Source: Planctomycetota bacterium (GTDB taxonomy: Bacteria; Planctomycetota; Phycisphaerae; Phycisphaerales; Phycisphaeraceae). Taken from it: DNA of 64,000 bases. This document shows, one piece after another, positions 1-10,600 of the stretch. The stretch's first letter is position 1, and every line of letters begins with the position of its first letter. The position numbers were made by a program, and so were the translations under genes. Under the pieces are notes generated by a model, which worked only from the letters and a program-made list of their open reading frames with translations, ran no database searches and was not told the origin of the DNA. The DNA is taken from contig JAPLMQ010000163.1 of assembly GCA_026386955.1 (NCBI GenBank), forward strand, positions 1 to 64,000, in the 5' to 3' direction.

Positions 1-228
1 GGGGTCGGGCCAGGACCAGAGGTCGCTCAAGTAAATCGAGCCGCGTCCCGTCGCCTCGCCCCCGGAAGCCCCCGCCACCGGAAAGCCCCCTCCCTCGATG
101 CGGACGCGGACCGTCGTCTGGGCCTCGGTCAGCTCGTGGATCGGCCCGGAGCTGAGCACCAGCGGGCGGGCGAGCCGACGGGGGACGAAGTCGACCGTGG
201 CGTCGAGGATGCGGGCGAGGAGGGGCAT
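1..228 (-). CDS. Partial N-terminus of an unrecognised protein (possibly enolase-superfamily-like)
   Basis: An open frame enters from the left edge. Read on the minus strand from the ATG at 228 it gives about 76 residues beginning MPLLARILDATVDFVPRRLA and containing GPIHELTEAQTTVRVRIEG and GRGSIYLSDLWSWPDP. The pattern of a short strand, 'R.LA.PL.LSSG.I.ELTEA', then a strand of alternating hydrophobic residues recalls the N-terminal capping domain of mandelate-racemase/enolase-superfamily proteins. That is a resemblance by eye, not a match I can verify. No strong Shine-Dalgarno sequence precedes the ATG. The catalytic barrel would lie outside the window. Confidence 0.5.
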   Translation of the reverse strand, partial: MPLLARILDATVDFVPRRLARPLVLSSGPIHELTEAQTTVRVRIEGGGFPVAGASGGEATGRGSIYLSDLWSWPDP

Positions 229-324
229 GAGCGGGATTCCGGGGTGCCGGGGGTACCGGGTGTTCGCGGACGAGGGCGCTGTGCGCCATCGTAATCGTGG
301 CGTCGGAACACGGCTCTGGGGTAT

Positions 325-387
325 GTAGTTCCGCGTTTGCGCGGTCTTCAAAACAAAATGCAAATGCCCGCCTGAAGGCGGAACTCC
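325..387. repeat. Inverted pair of 20-bp GTAGTTCCGC-type palindromes
   Basis: GTAGTTCCGCGTTTGCGCGG at 325-344 faces CCGCCTGAAGGCGGAACTCC at 368-387. The second is the reverse complement of a close variant of the first, and each half is itself a short hairpin. About 23 A-rich bases separate them. This resembles the small dispersed hairpin repeats found in other gaps of this window. Apart from this and the promoter candidate at 575-604, the gap 229-779 shows nothing I can name. Confidence 0.55.
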
Positions 388-574
388 GAACCTCAGACCC
401 GCACGGGCGGCGATTCCCGTGATCGGAATGCCGAACCGCAGGCTTGGGGTGAATCGCGAGTCGGGCGGCCGACCGGTCCTTTGGGGAATCGTGCGATGAC
501 CGCGAATCCCGCTTTATTCCCCGCCCGCGAAATCATTTTTATCCCGGGAATCCCCCTGTTTTCCCGCCAAATCC

Positions 575-604
575 TTGCAGCCGCCGCTTGTTCTGCGATA
601 TATT
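575..604 (+). promoter_or_regulatory. Candidate sigma-70 promoter for the RHS surface protein
   Basis: TTGCAG (575-580) and TATATT (599-604) are separated by 18 bp. This would start transcription near 611 and leave a leader of about 170 nt before the ATG at 780. The hexamers stand out in GC-rich DNA, but there is no independent support. Confidence 0.4.
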
Positions 605-779
605 GCCGGTTCAGGACTGGGGCAGAGATTCGAGAGATCACCGCTCGGAGGCGGGGCAGGGCATCACAAACACAATCCGATTCGGGCCGATTTTTTCGGC
701 GCGCGGGGCGTTGGCCTTGGCTCGCGCCGCTCGGCTTCGTCGCTTCCCGTGGGTTCGGCATTCAATTGGGAGAGAGACC

Positions 780-3700
780 ATGTCTGCAGCATCACGCCTT
801 TTCGAGCGCGCGACTTCGTTCCATCACCAGCTCCGCCAACGCGCCGCCTTCGCCGGGAAGCGGGTCCGCCCCGCGCGCCTCGCGGCGAACGCCCTCGAGC
901 CGCTCGAGCAGCGGATGATGCTCACCGCCGTCCACTGGACGGGCCTGGGCGACGGGACCTCCTGGTCCGACGGACAGAACTGGGACACGCTCGCCAAGCC
1001 GGGCAACGGCGACGACGTGACCATCAGCGTCGCAGCCGACCCGACGATCCTCTTCAACGCCGCCGCGGGGGCCGCGAACCTCAACAGCCTCGTCAGCGAC
1101 GAGGCGATCAACTTCACCGGCGGGACGTTCCACGCGACGACCTTCACCCAGAACGGCAAACCGATCTCGATCTCCAGCGGGACGATCCAGGGCGGGACGC
1201 TGACCCTCGCGGGCGGCGCGGCGATGCTCGTCAACGGCACGGCGGGCGTGCTCGACGGCGTGACCGTCAACGGCGACATCGACCTGGCGACCACCAACCT
1301 CGCGACGATCGACCTGCGCAACACCGTCACCGTCAACGGCAGGATCAGCATCGGCAATCTCGCCGGCACGACCCGCGGCAACCTCGCCTTCGGCGGGGTC
1401 GGCCTCACCGGCGGGACCCTCGCCGGCAACGCCGAAGTCCTCTTCGGCGCGAACGCCAGCAACTTCATCGGCAACTACAACGGCACGGGGGCCGCGACCG
1501 CCACGCTGGGCGCGAACGTCGTGATCCATGGCCATTCCGGGCAGATCTTCAACAACTACGCCGCGGGCGTCATCGTCAACCAGGGGCAGATCAACGCCGA
1601 CGTCTCGGGCGGCACGATCAGCTTCAACGGAGCCACCTTCACCAACAACGGCTCCATCTCCGCCGCCGCCGGGACGACCGTCTCGCTCACCAATTTCTGG
1701 ACCAACGCCGCCGCCGGCACGATCACCGCCACCGGCGCGACCCTCGCCCTGGGCTACAGTTTCAACCCCTGGTCCAACCCCGGCTCGATCACCGCCGCCA
1801 ATTCCACCGTCAACATCACCGGCAGCTACTCCAGCGACATCTTCCTCGCCGGCCACTTCACCCGCACCGGAGGAACCGTCAACGTCTCAGGAGCCCTCAA
1901 CAACGCCGGCAAGACGATCGCCCTCAACGCCGCGCTCGGCTCGTGGAACCTGGTGGGCGTGACCATCACCGGCGGGACGATCAACGCCAGCGCGGGCTCG
2001 ATGCTCGTCGCCACCGCCACCGACGCCACCTTCGACGGGCTGACCCTCAACGGCGACCTGGACATCGCCGCCAACCACCAGGCCGCGGTCGACATCAAGA
2101 ACACCGTCACGGTCAACGGCAAGATCAGCGTCGGCAATCTCGCCGGCACGACCCGCGGCATCCTCGAGTTCGGCGGCGCCGCCCTCACCGGCGGGACCCT
2201 CGCCGGCAACGCCGAAGTCCTCTTCGGCGGGCACGCCAGCAACCTCATCATCAACTACAACAACACCGCACCCGCCACCGCGACCCTCGGCCCCAACGTC
2301 GTCGTCCACGGCAAGAACGGCCAGATCAACAACAACTACGCCGGCGGCAACATCGTCAACCAGGGGCAGATCAACGCCGACGTCTCCGGCGGGCAGATCA
2401 GCTTCAGCGGAGCCACCTTCACCAACAACGGCTCCATCTCCGCCGCCGCCGGGACGACCGTCTCGCTCACCAATCTCTGGACCAACGCCGCCACCGGCAC
2501 GATCACCGCCTCCGGCGCGACCCTCGCCCTGGGCTACAGCTTCAACCTCTGGTCCAACCCCGGCTCGATCACCGCCAGCAATTCCACCGTCAACATCACC
2601 GGCACCTACTCCAGCGACGTCTTCCTCGCCGGCCACTTCACCCGCACCGGAGGAACCGTCAACGTCTCAGGCGCCCTCAACAACGCCGGCAAGACGATCG
2701 CCCTCAACGCCGCGCTCGGCTCGTGGAACCTGGTGGGCGTGACCATCACCGGCGGGACGATCGACGCCAGCGCGGGCTCGATGCTCGTCGCCACCGCCAC
2801 CGACGCCACCTTCGACGGGCTGACCCTCAACGGCGACCTGGACATCGCGAGCATCAGCCAGGCCGCGGTGGACATCAAGAACACCGTCACGGTCAACGGC
2901 AAGATCAGCGTGGGCAACCTGGCGGGCACGACGCGCGGCATCCTCGAATTCGGCGGGGCGGCGCTGACCGGCGGCACGCTCACGGGCAACGCCGAGGTGC
3001 TCTTCGGCGGCAACGTGAACAACATCATCATCAACTACAACAATACGCTGCCCGCGACGGCGACGCTGGGCCCCAACGTCGTCGTCCACGGCAAGAGCGG
3101 GCAGATCAACAACAACTACGCCAACGGCGTGATCGTCAACCAGGGGCAGATCAACGCCGACGTCTCCGGCGGGCAGATCAGCTTCAACGGCGCGACCTTC
3201 ATCAACAACGGCGCGATGACCGCCGCGGCGGGGACCACGCTGGGCTTCTACAACCTCTGGACCAACAACGGGACGATCGTCGCCAACGGGGCGACGCTGA
3301 ACCTGGGCCTCAGCACCTACGCGTGGGCCAACAACAACTCGATCGCCGCGAACAACACCACCGTCAACATCACCGGCTCCTACGCCGGCCCGGGCAACTT
3401 CGTCCGCACGGGCGGCGTGGTGAACCTCGCGGGCCTCTTCAACAACACGGGCAAGGTGCTCAACCTCAACGCGTCGCTGGGCTCATGGAACTTGGTGGGC
3501 GTGGCCATCACCGGCGGGACGATCAACGCCAGCGCGGGCTCGATGCTCGTCGCCACCGCGACAGACGCCACCTTCGACGGCCTGACCTACAACGGCGACC
3601 TGGACATCGCGACCAACAACCAGGCCGCGGTCGACATCAAGAACACCGTCACCATCAACGGGAAGATCACCGTCGGCAACGCCGCGGTAACGACGCGAGG

Positions 3701-6700
3701 CATCCTGGAGTTCGGCAGCGCCGCCCTCACGGGCGGGACGCTGACGGGCAACGCCGAGGTGCTCTTCGGGGGCAACGCCAACAACGTCATCATCAACTAC
3801 AACAACACCGGGGCGGCGACGGCCAACCTGGGCCCAAGCGTGCTGGTCCACGGCAAGTCCGGGCAGATCAACAACAACTACGCGGGGGGCACGATCGCCA
3901 GCCAGGCGACGATCAAGGCCGACGCGGCCGGCGCGGCCTTCAGCGTCAACGGCGGGAAGTTCAGCAGCGCGGGCTCGCTCATCTCGGGCCCGGGGGCGAA
4001 CTTCGCCGTCAACGTCGCCGCGACGCTGATCGACCTGGCTTCGCTCTCGGGCACGGGCTCGTTCAGCTTCGCCTCGAACGCGCTGGGCGACACCGACAAC
4101 GCCGGGCTCTTCAACCCGCAGGGCGCGACGACCCTCAACGCCCACGGCACGGCCCTCAACCCGCAGCAGTTCGAGGCGATGAGCGCCGACCTGGGCGCCG
4201 TGGCCGCGGGGCTCGTGGGCAACTTCGCCTACGGGACGATCAAGCTGGGCGGGACGAACTACGTCAAGCTCGTCGACCTCTCGAACAATGCCGCGGGCGC
4301 TGGCGCGGAAGCGGTCTACGCCGGGGCGGTGCTGGTGCCCACGGGCTCGACGCTAGACCTCAACGGGCTGCACCTCTACACGCGCTCGGCGACCGTCGCG
4401 GGGTCGGTGCTCAACGGCACGATCAGCATCATCCCCAGCGGGGGTGACTTGCCGCTCAACACGCCCACGACGGGCGTGCTGCTCATCTCGGGCGCGACCG
4501 ACCAATGGACCTTCTTCGGCCACGCGGGGCAGACGTTCACCATCGGCGTCAACCCCGGCGCGGGCTCGGGCCTCGCGCCGATCACCCCCCTGCTCAACTG
4601 GGCCGACGTCCAGCTCGTCGGCCCGGGCAGCCAGTTGCTCGCCTCGGGCTTCAGCGCCGCTTCGGGCGCGGGGGTCACGCTGCCCGCCACCGCGCTACCC
4701 AGCGACGGGACCTACACCGTCGTCGTCAAGGCCGCCGCCGGGCACACGGCGAGCGTCGGCAACTACGTGGTGACCGCGTATGACGTGAACCCGACGGTGC
4801 GCCCGCTGGCGCTCAACCAGGTGCTCTACGGCAACATCGCCTCGCCGCTCTCGACCGACCAGTGGTCCTTCTCCGCGCCGGCGGGCCTGCAGGTGCAGTT
4901 CCACCTCGCCAGCGCCGGGGCGACCGGCAAGGGCTTCACGCTCACCGGCCCGGGCGGGTACACCGGTTTCACCAACCTCGCGGGCGACTCGGGCATCGTC
5001 ACGCTCCCCACGGCGGGGACCTACACGCTCACGGCCCAGAGCCTCGACGGCTCGACCGGCGCGTACGCCTTCCAGCTCAACCAGGTGACGGTCAACACGC
5101 TGCCGCTCAACGGCTCGGTCGGGGGGACGCTCCCGGGCAGCGGGACCTCGCAGATCTACAAGGTCACGCTCCCGGTCGCCAAGCCGCTGGTGGTCACGCT
5201 CGACGACGCGAGCTCCGCCGACCGCGTCGAGGTCTACCTGAAGCAGGGCTCGCTGCCGACGCGCGGGTCGTACGACTACAAGTACGGCAGCGCGAATGCG
5301 GCCGACCAGAAGGTGCTGGTCCCGCGGGCCTCGGCGGGCGACTGGTACGTGCTGGTCTACGGCGACTTCGTCCCCGCGCCCAGCACCTTCACGCTCTCGA
5401 GCGCCGCGACGGACGTCCAGCTCACCGGCGTCACACCCGACAGCTACGGCGCCGCGGGCACGCTCAACATGACGCTCACCGGCAGCGGCTTCGTGCCCGG
5501 CGCGACCGTCCGGCTCGTCGCCGCGAACACGACGACCTACGCCCCGACGAACCTGGTGATCGACTCCTACACGCACGCCACGGCGACCTTCAACGCCGGC
5601 GCGATCCCCGTGGGCGTCTACTCCGTGCGGGTCACGCTCCCCAACGCCGACACCAGCACGCTCGCCGGCGCGCTGACGCTCACGCCCCCGGTCGCCGGCG
5701 GGCAACCCCGGCTCGAGACGCAGCTCATCATGCCCTCGGCCCTGGGCCGCCACGCCGCCGCGACGATCTACCTCGAGTACGCCAACACGGGCGACGTGGC
5801 GATGCCCGCGCCGATGATCCAGGTCGGGTCGGCCGACCCCAACGGCACAGACAAGCCGATGCTCACGCTCGACGCCAGCCGCATCCTCTACGGGCTCTAC
5901 ACCGCCGCCCTCCCCGAGGGGTACGGCACGTCGATCAACATCCTCGCCAGCGGCGAGCAGCCGGGCGTGCTCAACCCCGGCGAGCGCATCCGCGTGCCGA
6001 TCTACTACGCCGGCCTGCTGCGCCCGTGGGACTTCTCCGACACCAAGGTGGAGCTGGGCATGGCCGTGGTCCGCGCGAGCGACCTCACCCCGATGGACGG
6101 GCTTCGAGGTCCTGCAGGCCACGGGGCTGGGCCCGCAGCGCCTCCTGGGCTACTCGCTCGACGCGATGATGCCCGCCCCAGGCGTCGCCCTCTCGGCCTC
6201 GCGCGCGTTCATCAACACCATCAACGGCCGCTACCGCGTGGGCCTCTTCGGCCACGGGTGGGCCTTCGACTGGGACTCGCGCCTCAGCGTCGACGCCGCC
6301 GGCACAGCCGTGATCGACTACGGCGGCGACTGGCCCGCGCGCTACGACGCCGACACCCGCAGCGCCGGCAAGTTCCTCTCCCAGCCCGGCGACACCAGCA
6401 CGCTCGTCCGCTTGGGCTCGGGCGAGTTCGAGCTCACCGACACCGGCGGCACCGTCACCCGCTACGCCGCCGACGGCAAGCTCGCCTTCGTGCAGGACTC
6501 CAACGGCAACCGCGTCTCCGCGATCTACGACGCCCAGGGCCGGCTCGCGCTCCTCACGCACACCAGCGGCGCCACGCTCGCCTTCGCCTACAACGCCGGC
6601 GGGCGAGTCGCCTCCATCACCGACTCCGCCGGGCGCGCCACCACCTACGCCTACGACGCCACCAACGCCTACCTGCTGACCGTGACGACCTCCGACAACA

Positions 6701-7658
6701 AGACCGTCCAGTACACCTACAAGACCTCCGGCGGCGCCGCGGGCCTCTACGCCCTGACCTCCATCCAGATGCAGGGCGTCACCCAGAACTACGTCTACGA
6801 CAGCCTCGGCCGGCTCGACTCCACCGCGCTGGCCAGCGGCGCCCAGTTCATCGACTACGGCTACAACGACACCGGGCTGGTCACCGTCGCCACCGCCACC
6901 GGCACGGCCTCGATCGCCTACGACCAGCACGGCCTGCCCGTGAAGGTCACCGACCCGCTCGGCAACGCCACCAGCGCCGTCTACGACGCCAACCTGCGCA
7001 TCACCTCGCTCATCGAGCCCACCGGCGACCGCCAGTCGCTCACCTGGAACGGCAAGGGCGGCCTCACCAAGTACACCGACGAGCTTGGGCACACCGTCCA
7101 GTTCGCCTACGCCAACCCGCTCAACCGCCTGACGACCTTCACCGACGGCAACGGCAACGTCACCTCCTACGCATACGACTCGCACGGCAACCTGATCAAC
7201 ACCACCTTCGCCAACAACGCCTCGGAGGTCATCGCCGGCTACTCGCCCCAGGGCCTGCCCGGCAGCGTCCAGAACGCCCGCGGGCAGGTGACCGACATCA
7301 CGTACAACGCCGCGGGGCAGATCACCTCGCAGTCCTTCGCCGACGGCACGTCGAACACCTTCGCCTACGACGCCCGCGGCAACCTCACCTCCGCCACCGA
7401 CCCCAGCGGCACAACCACCTACGACTACAACTACGCCGTCGACGGCGACCGCCTCAAGAAGGTCACCTACCCCGGCGGGCGCTTCCTGCAGTACACCTAC
7501 GACGCCAACGGCCGGCGCATCCAGATGACCGACCAGGCAGGCCTGGCGACCAAGTACGACTACGACGTCAACGGCAAGCTCTTCCACATCCGCGACGCCG
7601 CGAACGTGCTCCTCGCGACCTACGCCTACAACCCCTCCGGGCAGCTCGGCCGCGTTGA
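780..7658 (+). CDS. Giant surface protein, N-terminal part (repeat stalk, PPC-like and TIG-like domains); frame broken near 6100
   Basis: The start at ATG 780 is preceded by GGGAGAGAG. Residues 39-48 are LEPLEQRMML, the planctomycete surface-protein signature that follows a basic N-terminus. Residues of about 60-1080 form Gly/Asn/Thr-rich repeats of about 260 residues, likely a beta-helix stalk of the autotransporter/adhesin kind. From about residue 1220 come PPC-like beta-sandwich segments (DQWTFFGHAGQTFTIGV, DQWSFSAPAGLQVQFHL), then a TIG/IPT-like domain (LTGSGFVPGATVRLV). Meaningful sequence stops at about 6098 (LTPMDG). Beyond that the frame, which runs to 7658, is an Arg-rich shadow, and the protein clearly continues in the +1 frame as the RHS part (second frame ending at 11100). 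Likely secreted and displayed on the cell surface; the ligand is unknown. Confidence 0.85.
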   Translation: MSAASRLFERATSFHHQLRQRAAFAGKRVRPARLAANALEPLEQRMMLTAVHWTGLGDGTSWSDGQNWDTLAKPGNGDDVTISVAADPTILFNAAAGAANLNSLVSDEAINFTGGTFHATTFTQNGKPISISSGTIQGGTLTLAGGAAMLVNGTAGVLDGVTVNGDIDLATTNLATIDLRNTVTVNGRISIGNLAGTTRGNLAFGGVGLTGGTLAGNAEVLFGANASNFIGNYNGTGAATATLGANVVIHGHSGQIFNNYAAGVIVNQGQINADVSGGTISFNGATFTNNGSISAAAGTTVSLTNFWTNAAAGTITATGATLALGYSFNPWSNPGSITAANSTVNITGSYSSDIFLAGHFTRTGGTVNVSGALNNAGKTIALNAALGSWNLVGVTITGGTINASAGSMLVATATDATFDGLTLNGDLDIAANHQAAVDIKNTVTVNGKISVGNLAGTTRGILEFGGAALTGGTLAGNAEVLFGGHASNLIINYNNTAPATATLGPNVVVHGKNGQINNNYAGGNIVNQGQINADVSGGQISFSGATFTNNGSISAAAGTTVSLTNLWTNAATGTITASGATLALGYSFNLWSNPGSITASNSTVNITGTYSSDVFLAGHFTRTGGTVNVSGALNNAGKTIALNAALGSWNLVGVTITGGTIDASAGSMLVATATDATFDGLTLNGDLDIASISQAAVDIKNTVTVNGKISVGNLAGTTRGILEFGGAALTGGTLTGNAEVLFGGNVNNIIINYNNTLPATATLGPNVVVHGKSGQINNNYANGVIVNQGQINADVSGGQISFNGATFINNGAMTAAAGTTLGFYNLWTNNGTIVANGATLNLGLSTYAWANNNSIAANNTTVNITGSYAGPGNFVRTGGVVNLAGLFNNTGKVLNLNASLGSWNLVGVAITGGTINASAGSMLVATATDATFDGLTYNGDLDIATNNQAAVDIKNTVTINGKITVGNAAVTTRGILEFGSAALTGGTLTGNAEVLFGGNANNVIINYNNTGAATANLGPSVLVHGKSGQINNNYAGGTIASQATIKADAAGAAFSVNGGKFSSAGSLISGPGANFAVNVAATLIDLASLSGTGSFSFASNALGDTDNAGLFNPQGATTLNAHGTALNPQQFEAMSADLGAVAAGLVGNFAYGTIKLGGTNYVKLVDLSNNAAGAGAEAVYAGAVLVPTGSTLDLNGLHLYTRSATVAGSVLNGTISIIPSGGDLPLNTPTTGVLLISGATDQWTFFGHAGQTFTIGVNPGAGSGLAPITPLLNWADVQLVGPGSQLLASGFSAASGAGVTLPATALPSDGTYTVVVKAAAGHTASVGNYVVTAYDVNPTVRPLALNQVLYGNIASPLSTDQWSFSAPAGLQVQFHLASAGATGKGFTLTGPGGYTGFTNLAGDSGIVTLPTAGTYTLTAQSLDGSTGAYAFQLNQVTVNTLPLNGSVGGTLPGSGTSQIYKVTLPVAKPLVVTLDDASSADRVEVYLKQGSLPTRGSYDYKYGSANAADQKVLVPRASAGDWYVLVYGDFVPAPSTFTLSSAATDVQLTGVTPDSYGAAGTLNMTLTGSGFVPGATVRLVAANTTTYAPTNLVIDSYTHATATFNAGAIPVGVYSVRVTLPNADTSTLAGALTLTPPVAGGQPRLETQLIMPSALGRHAAATIYLEYANTGDVAMPAPMIQVGSADPNGTDKPMLTLDASRILYGLYTAALPEGYGTSINILASGEQPGVLNPGERIRVPIYYAGLLRPWDFSDTKVELGMAVVRASDLTPMDGLRGPAGHGAGPAAPPGLLARRDDARPRRRPLGLARVHQHHQRPLPRGPLRPRVGLRLGLAPQRRRRRHSRDRLRRRLARALRRRHPQRRQVPLPARRHQHARPLGLGRVRAHRHRRHRHPLRRRRQARLRAGLQRQPRLRDLRRPGPARAPHAHQRRHARLRLQRRRASRLHHRLRRARHHLRLRRHQRLPADRDDLRQQDRPVHLQDLRRRRGPLRPDLHPDAGRHPELRLRQPRPARLHRAGQRRPVHRLRLQRHRAGHRRHRHRHGLDRLRPARPAREGHRPARQRHQRRLRRQPAHHLAHRAHRRPPVAHLERQGRPHQVHRRAWAHRPVRLRQPAQPPDDLHRRQRQRHLLRIRLARQPDQHHLRQQRLGGHRRLLAPGPARQRPERPRAGDRHHVQRRGADHLAVLRRRHVEHLRLRRPRQPHLRHRPQRHNHLRLQLRRRRRPPQEGHLPRRALPAVHLRRQRPAHPDDRPGRPGDQVRLRRQRQALPHPRRRERAPRDLRLQPLRAARPR
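1171..3960 (+). repeat. Coding tandem repeats, about 780 bp (260 residues) per unit
   Basis: Units are aligned by the recurring TITGGTINASAGSML-type motif, with nucleotide anchors near 1961, 2741 and 3502 and a diverged first unit near 1171. Units 2 and 3 are almost identical at DNA level over long stretches (1801-2250 compared with 2581-3030) and exactly 780 bp apart. The last unit is shorter by about 18 bp and more diverged. High nucleotide identity within a coding repeat implies recent duplication or gene conversion, and also a risk of assembly collapse. Confidence 0.9.
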
Positions 7659-10600
7659 CAAGGGCAACGGGACCTACACCACCTACGAGTACGACGCCGC
7701 GGGCGAGATGATCCACCTCATCAACCGCAACGCCGCCAACGCGATCCTCTCCCGCTACGACTACACCTACGACGCGCTCGGCCGGCGCACCACGATGTCG
7801 ACCCTCGACGGCGCGTGGACCTACACCTACGACGCCATCGGCGAGCTGACCCACGCCGTCTTCGCCTCCGCCAACGCGGCCGTCATCCCCAACCAGGACC
7901 TGCGCTACAACTACGACGCCGCGGGCAACCGCACCAGCACCGTCGTCAACGGCGTGACCACGACCTACAGCGTCAACAGCCTCAACCAGTACACCACCGT
8001 CGGCGGGACGCTCTTCACCTACGACGCCGACGGCAACCTCACCTCCGACGGCGTGAACACCTACGCCTACGACCAGCAGAACCACCTGCTCTCGCGCACC
8101 GGGCCCGGCGGCGTCACCGAGTACGAATACAACGCCTTGGGCGACCGCGTCGCCACCATCGTCAATGGCCAGCGGACGGAGTACCTGCTCGACCCGCTGG
8201 GCACCATCGACGCCACCGCCGAGTACGACGGCAGCGGCACGCTCACCGCCCGCAACGTCTTCGGCCGGGGCCTGCTCGCCCGCAGCGTGGGCTCCTCGGG
8301 GGCCGCAGGCTCGCTCAACTACTTCGACTTCGACGTCATCGGCTCGGCCGTGGGCCTCACCAACGCCGCCGGCTCGCAGGTCAACCGCTACGCCTACTCG
8401 CCCTTCGGCGCCACGCTCGTGGCCGTGCAGGGCGTCGCCAATCCGTTCCAGTTCGTCGGGCAGGCGGGCATCACCTCCGAGGGGGCCGGCGCCAGCGCCA
8501 TGCGCGACCGCACCTACCTGCAGGGCATCGGCCGCTTCACCTCGAACGACCCGCTGAACATGGCGGGCGGCAGCCTCTACCAATACACCTACGCCGCCAA
8601 CTCGCCCACGCAGTTCATCGACGCCACCGGCGGGCTCATCCAGATCCCGCTCATGGCCGCGGGCGCCGCCATCGGCGCCGTCGGCGGCGGCGTCTTCTAC
8701 GCCGCCAACTGGATCTCCACCGGCCAGGGCTCCTGGTGGGGGCTCACCGGCGCCACCGCGGGCGGCGCCGCCGCCGGCGCGCTCGCCGGCACCGGCCTGC
8801 CCCTGCTGGGCGCGCTGGGCGGGGCCTACGGCGCAGGCCTAGCCGAGCTGGGCGACCAGATCGGCAAGGGCCTCTACAGCGCCGAGCGCATGGGCTGGCA
8901 GGCCCTCACCGGCGCCGTCACCGGGCTCATCCCCGCCTCCTGGCTCGGCTACCACGGCGGCTGGGGCGCGGGCAGCCCCAAGTTCTGGAACCTTGTCAAC
9001 GGCAACCTCGGCCAGGGCAAGCTCCTCCACTACAGCCAGATCGCCGGAACCATCATCAGCGGCATCGTCGGCTTCTTCCTCCCCGAGGCCACCGAAACCG
9101 GCGTCGCCAACGCCTTCGACCCCAACGACAAGTTCGGCGCCCAGGGCTTCGGCCCCCAGGCCTGGATCCCCGGCACCCTCGTCATCCCCTACCACATCGA
9201 CTTCGAGAACATCGGCCCCGGCTCCATCAACCCCCAGACCGGACTGCCCTTCCCCACCCAAGCCACCGCCCCCGCCCAGCAGGTCACCATCTCCGACCCG
9301 CTCGACCCCGACCTCGACTGGAGCACCTTCCGCCTTTCGCAGCTCGCCTTCGGCGACACCATCATCACGATGCCCGCCGACAGCTCCTACTACAGCGGCT
9401 CCGTCTCCGTCACCCTCAACGGCCACACCTTCGACGTCCTGCTCGAGGCGGGCATCAACCTCGCCACCGGCAACGTCTTCGCCATCTTCCAGTCGATCGA
9501 TCCGCTCACCCAGCTTCCGCCCGACGTGCTCACCGGCTTCCTCCCGCCCGAGGACGGCTCGGGCGCCGGCAAGGGCTTCTTCGCCTTCACCGTCGCCCCC
9601 AAGGCCGCCCTGCCCACCGGGCGCGAGATCCGCAACGTCGCCCTCATCAGCTTCGACAAGCAGAAGCTCATCGCCACCAACCAGAGCGACCCCTTCGACT
9701 CCGCCTCGGTCGACCACAACCGCGAGGCCCTCAACACCATCGACAACGGCGCGCCCAGCAGCAGCATCGCCGCCCTGCCGGGCACCTCCTCCTCCGCGAC
9801 CTTCAACGTCTCCTGGTCCGGCGCCGACGACGCCACCCCCGGCCCCGCCGGCTCGGGCATCGACACCTACGACGTCTTCGTCTCCGACAACGGCGGGGTC
9901 TACACGCTCTGGCAGAACCATGTCGCCGCCACCTCCGCCTCCTATGCCGGCGCCGACGGCCACACCTACGCCTTCTACAGCGTCGCCCGCGACCACGTCG
10001 GCCACGTCGAGGCCGCGCCCGGCGCGGCCGACGCGAGCACGCACGTCGTCGTCGGCGTCACGCTCCCCGAGGTCTCGGGCGTGCGCCTCAAGGGCTCCGC
10101 GTGGACCGCGGGCTTCACGGGCCATCTCGCCACGGCTGGTCTCGGCGGCGCCGACGGCTACGCCATCCCCGCCGGCTCGGGCGCGCAGCTTGCCACGCTC
10201 CCCTGGACGAACCTCGACCAGATCACCTTGCGCTTCAACGAGCCAGTGACGATCCAGCAGGGCGACCTTATCGTCCGCGGCGTCAATGTCCCGGCCTACT
10301 CCACCGTCGGCTTCTCCACCGGCACCGCCAGCGACGGCGCGTTCGAGGCGACGTGGACCCTCTCGGCTCCCCTGGGCATCGACAAGGTCCTGCTGAGCCT
10401 CTCGGCCAACGTGACTGACGGCTCGGGGCACCACCTCGACGGCGAATGGGTCAACCCCACCTCGACCGCCACGCCCGTGGGCGGCTCGAGCTCCTTCGCC
10501 TCGGGCGACGGGGCCGAGGGCGGGGCCTTCACCTTCCGGTTCAACACCGCGCCAGGCGACGTGAACCAGAACGGCGGGATCAACGTGCAGGACGTCGTGC

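Noticed and set aside
1171-3960. Regular repeats considered as a CRISPR array or satellite
   Set aside because: Units are 780 bp, in frame and translated into a consistent protein repeat; no short repeat-spacer structure exists.
575-4447. Plus-strand frame of 1,290 codons overlapping the RHS gene
   Set aside because: Arg/Asp/His-rich shadow of the repeat-coding frame, without domain-like sequence; the 780 frame has the sorting signature and coherent repeats.
6085-8583. Minus-strand frame of 832 codons
   Set aside because: Gly/Val/Ala/Glu low-complexity mirror of the YD-repeat region, typical of antisense frames in high-GC DNA.
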